The notes under the pieces: generated by a model
Seen by the model: only the letters and a program-made list of their open reading frames with translations
Database searches by the model: none
What the model was told of the DNA's origin: nothing
NCBI GenBank assembly: GCA_040389965.1
Contig: JAZJZF010000026.1
Coordinates: 1 to 64,000 of the forward strand
Source of the DNA: UBA4416 sp040389965
GTDB lineage: Bacteria; Bacteroidota; Bacteroidia; B-17B0; Aurantibacillaceae
Direction of reading: 5' to 3'
Length of the DNA: 64,000 bases
Part shown: positions 60,601 through 64,000 of the stretch, piece by piece
How positions within the stretch are numbered: the stretch's first letter is position 1
Layout of the letters: every line of letters starts with the position of its first letter
Position numbers and translations under genes: made by a program

Positions 60601-61206
60601 ACAACAGTATACACGGTTACAGTTTCCGGTAATGGGTTATGTCCTTCTACGACTACAGTTGAGGTGGTTGTTAATCCCGTACCTCATGTGTATGCAGGCA
60701 GAGATACTACTATCAACATAGATGAATATACCACTTTAGTGGGAACCGGCGATGTAGAAGTAGGCTTCCTGGCACCTACACCAACGCCTTTACTTTGTAA
60801 TTTCTGCAACTCTATTGTTGTAAATCCACAGGAAACTACCTGCTATGTTTTAAGAGGAGAAAACGGTTATCATTGCTATGATTACGATACGGTTTGTGTG
60901 TATGTTACAAAAGATTATAATATTTATATTCCAAATGCTTTTACGCCTAATGAGGATGGAAACAATGATGAGTTTATACCTGTTGGTTATGGATTATCGG
61001 AGATAAGGCTCACTATCTTTGACAGATGGGGAACTCAGATCTTTACAAGCAACGACACCCATATAGGTTGGGATGGAAGCAATAAAGGCAAGCAATGTGA
61101 GCAGGGAGTTTATATTTACCAGGCCGAAATTAAAACGATGGCAGGAAATGTTGAGAAACGAACCGGGCATGTAACCTTACTACCTAAATCGGTTATTAAG
61201 AATTAA
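57625..61206 (+). CDS. Ig-like-repeat surface protein with gliding-type C-terminal domain
   Basis: A 1193-residue secreted protein. A long signal peptide (about 1-30) is followed by a Cys-rich beta domain (about 31-185, CSCTPTSAFPTTVNGITINLS...GGGGSNGSLAGICVQSF), then about eleven Ig-like repeats of some 75 residues (pattern P.LT..P....IC.G.S.TLTA.GATSYTWSP...L....G..V.ASP...T.Y.V.G....C). A diverged twelfth module (HVYAGRDTTINIDEYTTL) precedes the final gliding-type/type B T9SS sorting domain (YIPNAFTPNEDGNNDEF, DRWGTQIF, GWDG, EQGVYIYQAEI). It is a likely surface adhesin or structural stalk. A bidirectional terminator separates it from the convergent dxs. Confidence 0.9.
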   Translation: MKSIKGLLARYFAVMFMISLLAFSNKSFSQCSCTPTSAFPTTVNGITINLSNTGSVTNYGANWPSCGLSAGPMWVGSAGPFTQTFTFSSPVNNVYYVITAASVASGGPESFTFSVGSGVLSASQCGGTCPFTQVGNSFTCTGPDDGTMVLLSSTSNYTSFTVSGGGGSNGSLAGICVQSFSSCVTPTLTISPSSSVCFGAAKTLTVSGSSSYSWSPAISLSSSTGSVVTAAPGTTTTYSVLAGAGTCTAIAYTTLSVTPSPTVIASPTSTTICRGSSATLTASGATSYTWNPSATLSSANATVVTASPTVTTTYTVTGSNATCTNSAVVTVSVAPNPTLTLIPATATICAGASTTLSATGATSYTWSPSTALSNPNLATVVASPTITTNYTVTGATGICTNTAVATVSVIAIPVLTVSPQTPTICAGSSTTLTAAGATSYTWSPALGLSATGGSVVVASPASTTAYSITAGIGTCTSVIGATVNINPVPTLTLTPALSSICLGTSSTLTATGATSYTWDPPAGLSTTTGSVVVASPTASTNYTVTGLIGICSNTAVATVNIFSVPILTVSPQTATICAGSSVTLAITGTTSYTWSPATGLNTTTGSSVVASPGVNTIYTVIGGVGSCTAALQATVTVDPIPTLTLTPTAISICAGTSTTLTVAGTSTSYTWSPSGTLNTSSGNTVIATPLSTNIYSITGALNSCTAIATATVNVIANPTLSIVANTNVCAGNSATLNVSGAATYSWSPSANLNTSTGSVVVSTPANTTAYSIIGTLNTCTAVANTTVTVIPLPVIVMGADANICSGTQASISASGASTYSWIPSAGLLTSTGGTINASPNSTTIYTVTGTTSGCSSTGSLTVFVTPTPTITATAVPSSICKGTSSSLTASGATTYTWSPNTYLTVDNLPNTVASPILTTNYTIIGANGSCVSSNTVEVTVIPTATPVVNGVAAICLGQSTIIEATGGTIYHWLPLTGMVSADLASTVVRPTATTVYTVTVSGNGLCPSTTTVEVVVNPVPHVYAGRDTTINIDEYTTLVGTGDVEVGFLAPTPTPLLCNFCNSIVVNPQETTCYVLRGENGYHCYDYDTVCVYVTKDYNIYIPNAFTPNEDGNNDEFIPVGYGLSEIRLTIFDRWGTQIFTSNDTHIGWDGSNKGKQCEQGVYIYQAEIKTMAGNVEKRTGHVTLLPKSVIKN
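58176..60680 (+). repeat. Tandem Ig-like repeat array with two-module periodicity
   Basis: About eleven copies of a 220-230 nt unit. The fourth and sixth modules share the opening P(V/I)LTVSPQT.TICAGSS, and the fifth and seventh share PTLTLTP....IC.GTS, so part of the array grew by duplication of two-module pairs. Confidence 0.65.
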
Positions 61207-61207
61207 A

Positions 61208-61239
61208 AAAAGCCCGGTAATCATATACCGGGCTTTTTT
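61208..61239. terminator. Bidirectional terminator between surface protein gene and dxs
   Basis: AAAAGCCCGGTA and TACCGGGCTTTT form a 12-bp stem with A/T runs on both sides, and both converging genes end within 25 nt. Confidence 0.9.
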
Positions 61240-61260
61240 ACTGTATTTCTGTTAAAATAA

Positions 61261-63210
61261 TTAGCTGATCTTTCTTTCTTTTTTTTCTTTCAAAAGCTCT
61301 GTAATCTCCTGTTGAATCTGGCTTACAGAGAAACCGCATTCTTCATACAGTTCGCTTTGTTCGCCATGTTCAATAAATTTATCAGGAATACCCATACGTT
61401 TTACTTGTGCGCTGTAACCATTATCAGCCATAAATTCAAGAACAGCACTGCCTACACCGCCTACAATAGTTCCGTCTTCGATAGTAATTATTTTTTTGTA
61501 GCGTGTAAACACTTCATGTAACATCGCTTCATCCAAAGGTTTTGCAAAACGCAAATCATAGTGCGCAGGCTGAATCCCTTCTGCTTCGAGGTTTTTAATG
61601 GCTTCCACAGCAAAATTACCCGGATGCCCTAACGATAAAATAGCAATGTCTTTTCCGTCTTTTAATTTACGGCCTTTTCCGATCTCCAGTTTTTTGAAAG
61701 GTGTTTTCCAGTTTACCATCACACCATTTCCTCTAGGGTAACGGATGCTGAAAGGACCTGTGGTTTCTTCCAATTGCGCTGTATACATTAAATTACGGAG
61801 CTCCTCTTCATTCATAGGCGCACTTACGATCATGTTTGGAATACAACGGAAGTAGGCAATGTCAAAAGCTCCGTGATGAGTAGGGCCATCGGCACCTGCA
61901 AGGCCACCACGATCGAGGCATAATACTACTTTTAAATTTTGTAGGGCTACATCGTGTACCACCTGATCGTAGGCACGTTGCATGAAAGATGAATAAATAT
62001 TACAGAAAGGCACTAAGCCTTGTGTTGCTAACCCTGCGCTGAATGTAACAGCATGCTGTTCGGCAATACCAACGTCAAAAGCTCTGTCCGGCATAGCTTT
62101 CATCATAATATTTAAAGAACAACCCGAAGGCATAGCGGGAGTAATTCCCATTATTTTTGGATTTTGTTCAGCCAGCTCAACAATGGTATGGCCAAATACA
62201 TCCTGGTATTTTGGAGGTTGTGGTTCTTTTGGAACCACTTTAATAATTTCGCCGGTATCTTTATTGAATAAGCCCGGAGCATGCCATAGGGTTGGGTTTC
62301 CTTCTTCACTGAACTGATACCCTTTTCCTTTTTGAGTTAAAACGTGTAATAATTTAGGGCCGGGGATATCTTTCAGATCCTGCATGATCTTTGTTAAACG
62401 CACCACATCGTGGCCATCCACAGGACCAAAATACCTGAACTTTAACGATTCAAATAAATTACTTTGTTTTAATAAACTTGTTTTAACGGCATTCTCAATC
62501 TTTGATGCAATTTCCTGCGCGTTAGGGCCAAATTTGCTAATCTTTCCGAGTAATTCCCAAACTTTATCTTTTGTTTTATTGTAAGTGTGAGAAGTAGTAA
62601 TATCGGTTAAATAATCTCTTAAAGCACCAACGTTAGGGTCAATGCTCATACAGTTATCGTTTAAAACAACCAACAGATTGGCATTTTCACTTCCGGCATG
62701 ATTCAATCCTTCAAAGGCCATACCGGCTGTCATGGAACCATCGCCGATAACAGCAATATGTTGTTTTTTGTTTTCTTTGTTATAACGGGAAGCAACAGCC
62801 ATACCAAGGGCTGCACTGATAGAGGTAGAAGAGTGACCTACGCCAAAAGTATCATATTCACTTTCCGAACGTTTTGGAAAACCACTAATGCCTTTGTAAA
62901 TACGGTTTGTATGAAAAATATCTTTTCGGCCTGTAATGATTTTATGTCCGTAAGCTTGGTGGCCAACGTCCCAAACCAATTGGTCGTACGGGGTGTTAAA
63001 CACGTAATGCAAAGCCGTTGTCAATTCCACAACTCCTAAGGACGCTCCAAAGTGACCGCCTTTGGTAGAAACAATGTCAATAATGTATTGACGTAATTCT
63101 TTACAAAATTGTTCTAATTGATCTTCCTTAAGAAGTTTTAAATCAGCGGGAGAATTTACTTTGGCTAATAAATCGCCTGGTATTACACCTGAACCTTTAA
63201 TAATTTCCAT
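61261..63210 (-). CDS. dxs: 1-deoxy-D-xylulose-5-phosphate synthase
   Basis: DXS condenses pyruvate and glyceraldehyde-3-phosphate with thiamine diphosphate, the first step of the MEP isoprenoid pathway. The 649-residue length is normal. Landmarks are GGHFGASLGVVELTTALHYV, DVGHQAYGHKI, the cofactor motif GDGSMTAGMAFEGLNHAG...NDN, YFGPVDGHD, HVLTQKGKGY, GIAEQHAVTFSAGLA, DRGGLAGADGPTHHG and a C-terminal transketolase domain with TIEDGTIVGGVGSAVLEF. A perfect -7 box lies at 63273-63280, giving a leader of about 57 nt. It is a single-gene unit here. Confidence 0.97.
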   Translation of the reverse strand: MEIIKGSGVIPGDLLAKVNSPADLKLLKEDQLEQFCKELRQYIIDIVSTKGGHFGASLGVVELTTALHYVFNTPYDQLVWDVGHQAYGHKIITGRKDIFHTNRIYKGISGFPKRSESEYDTFGVGHSSTSISAALGMAVASRYNKENKKQHIAVIGDGSMTAGMAFEGLNHAGSENANLLVVLNDNCMSIDPNVGALRDYLTDITTSHTYNKTKDKVWELLGKISKFGPNAQEIASKIENAVKTSLLKQSNLFESLKFRYFGPVDGHDVVRLTKIMQDLKDIPGPKLLHVLTQKGKGYQFSEEGNPTLWHAPGLFNKDTGEIIKVVPKEPQPPKYQDVFGHTIVELAEQNPKIMGITPAMPSGCSLNIMMKAMPDRAFDVGIAEQHAVTFSAGLATQGLVPFCNIYSSFMQRAYDQVVHDVALQNLKVVLCLDRGGLAGADGPTHHGAFDIAYFRCIPNMIVSAPMNEEELRNLMYTAQLEETTGPFSIRYPRGNGVMVNWKTPFKKLEIGKGRKLKDGKDIAILSLGHPGNFAVEAIKNLEAEGIQPAHYDLRFAKPLDEAMLHEVFTRYKKIITIEDGTIVGGVGSAVLEFMADNGYSAQVKRMGIPDKFIEHGEQSELYEECGFSVSQIQQEITELLKEKKERKIS

Positions 63211-63272
63211 GAATTCGTATTACGTTTAACTGTCAAAAAAATCAGGGTAGTTTGCCCTTAATAATTTGTATA

Positions 63273-63280
63273 CAAAGATA
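63273..63280 (-). promoter_or_regulatory. -7 box of dxs
   Basis: The minus strand reads TATCTTTG, a perfect TAnnTTTG and identical to the rpmH -7 box. Confidence 0.45.
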
Positions 63281-63367
63281 AACTATTTTATGTATTCTAA
63301 AAACGGAATTTGGGGTTGTATTATTACCATTAATAGGTTAACAAACGTTAATAGAGGGCATAAAAAT

Positions 63368-63375
63368 TATTTTTG
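63368..63375 (+). promoter_or_regulatory. -7 box of the last gene
   Basis: TATTTTTG is a perfect TAnnTTTG, about 55 nt before ATG 63430. Confidence 0.4.
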
Positions 63376-63429
63376 CGAATTGTGCCAAATAGCTATTTAA
63401 AACGCTTAATTTTCCAAATTATAACGTAT

Positions 63430-64000
63430 ATGAAATTTCCGGAGGATAATTTTAAGAGCTTAACCGACTTTATTGACGAGGTACGAAAAATACCTTTGTC
63501 GGATGAAGCCCGTTTTAATAGTATACTTAAAAACTTAATTGATGTGAAATCGAGAGACGAAGCCTTTAAGGAACAAATTACCGCATTTACTTTTTGGGCT
63601 CTGGACAATGCTTTTTTTGTAAATGCTTTTGCAGATTACGGAATTCATCCTAACCGCGAATTCTTTGCGGAAATTTACAGCAGAATCAAACATAAACTAT
63701 TACCGCCAAATATTCCGGATAACGAATTAAGTCATTTCATTATTTTTTTGTTTCGTAAAAAAAGTGATCATGAATGGCTTTCTGTTATAGACGCTTCGAA
63801 CTGGACAAGCTTGCTGGATCTGATAGATACACAAAAACTGGTAGCCCATTCCGAAAAAATTTCGAAACAAATTTATAATGCGCTTATTATTTTATGCCAT
63901 CGTTTTACAACGATTGGTATTGATCAATATTTGGTAAGTAAGCTTCCTGAGATCGACGATAATAATTCACCTTTTTTTCAACTGAATAGCCAGGCGGGTG
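63430..64000 (+). CDS. Start of a SpecificRecomb (Gcr-type) family membrane protein, 3' end outside window
   Basis: The frame from ATG 63430 stays open to the window edge (190 codons). The visible part is helical and cytoplasmic: MKFPEDNFKSLTDFIDEVRK, TAFTFWALDNAFFVNAFADYG, HPNREFFAEIYSRIKHKLLP, FIIFLFRKKSDHEWLSVID, and YNALIILCHRFTTIGIDQYL, ending with SPFFQLNSQAG. Order and spacing (a 'lost in DNA' helix bundle, Phe-rich FF..I.., then SPF..L) fit the N-terminal part of the protein family annotated as 'site-specific recombinase' (Gcr/SpecificRecomb), which are in fact large membrane proteins of unclear role. The membrane region would lie beyond the window. No catalytic recombinase motif is visible. 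Confidence 0.65.
   Translation, partial: MKFPEDNFKSLTDFIDEVRKIPLSDEARFNSILKNLIDVKSRDEAFKEQITAFTFWALDNAFFVNAFADYGIHPNREFFAEIYSRIKHKLLPPNIPDNELSHFIIFLFRKKSDHEWLSVIDASNWTSLLDLIDTQKLVAHSEKISKQIYNALIILCHRFTTIGIDQYLVSKLPEIDDNNSPFFQLNSQAG

Noticed and set aside
63430..64000. Calling the last gene a true site-specific DNA recombinase
   Set aside because: The family name is historical; no tyrosine or serine recombinase motif is visible and the protein looks like a membrane protein's cytoplasmic start.

Overview
This window is a piece of a Bacteroidota chromosome, probably a free-living, AT-rich, Flavobacteriales- or Sphingobacteriales-like lineage. The evidence is protein content: gliding-type C-terminal sorting domains on giant SprB-repeat and Ig-like-repeat surface proteins, a T9SS type A sorting domain on a GH18 protein, TPR/SpoIIE phosphatases, DUF4175 and DUF4421 proteins and WG repeats. 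It is also promoter style: many genes have the Bacteroidota -7 box TAnnTTTG, several with TTTG about 18-23 nt upstream, and A-rich leaders rather than Shine-Dalgarno sites. Two runs of ten Ns show a draft scaffold. I cannot name the species.

Layout. 1-384: no protein gene, but a compact three-helix RNA candidate (188-300) and the gatB terminator. 385-7026: gatB; an HxlR regulator divergent from a three-gene SnoaL / VOC / unknown operon; a secreted alpha/beta hydrolase; dnaG. 7080-9029: first TPR-SpoIIE phosphatase. 9254-19460: a small secreted protein and a 3255-residue SprB-repeat surface protein. 19540-25557: purN, a carboxypeptidase-regulatory-like protein, dnaX with an apparent -1 frameshift site, a patatin phospholipase, a degenerate inverted repeat and radA. 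25577-29996: two more TPR-SpoIIE phosphatases made by a tandem duplication that also copied the end of radA. 29997-41399: CYTH protein, TMTC-like glycosyltransferase with an EF-hand-rich insertion, very large NtrY-like histidine kinase, WG-repeat protein, small membrane and secreted proteins, DUF4421 protein. 41487-47018: GT2-DUF2062 enzyme, pseudouridine synthase, membrane protein, comB, gcvT with a 44-codon leader gene, GT4 glycosyltransferase. 47024-50154: a broken GH18 locus with two assembly gaps. 50250-57438: rpmH, ABC exporter, then the tight operon DUF4175 - anti-sigma kinase - lipoprotein - ybeY. 57625-61206: second gliding-type surface protein. 61261-63210: dxs. 63430-end: start of a SpecificRecomb-type membrane protein.

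How it fits together. Housekeeping genes (gatB, dnaG, purN, dnaX, radA, gcvT, rpmH, ybeY, dxs) are interleaved with a cell-surface and signalling programme. Three membrane-anchored PP2C phosphatases with TPR sensors and one RsbW-type kinase suggest a partner-switching network (inference; no STAS antagonist or sigma factor lies in the window). The surface proteins and the chitinase-like enzyme are likely T9SS cargo; none of the T9SS machinery is here.

Most interesting: the dnaX slippery site, the radA-tail fossil and the 257-bp identical block of the duplicated phosphatases, the EF-hand insertion in the TMTC-like enzyme, the structured RNA candidate, the block-duplicated SprB array and the disrupted GH18 locus. 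I saw no CRISPR array, transposase, prophage, tRNA or rRNA.
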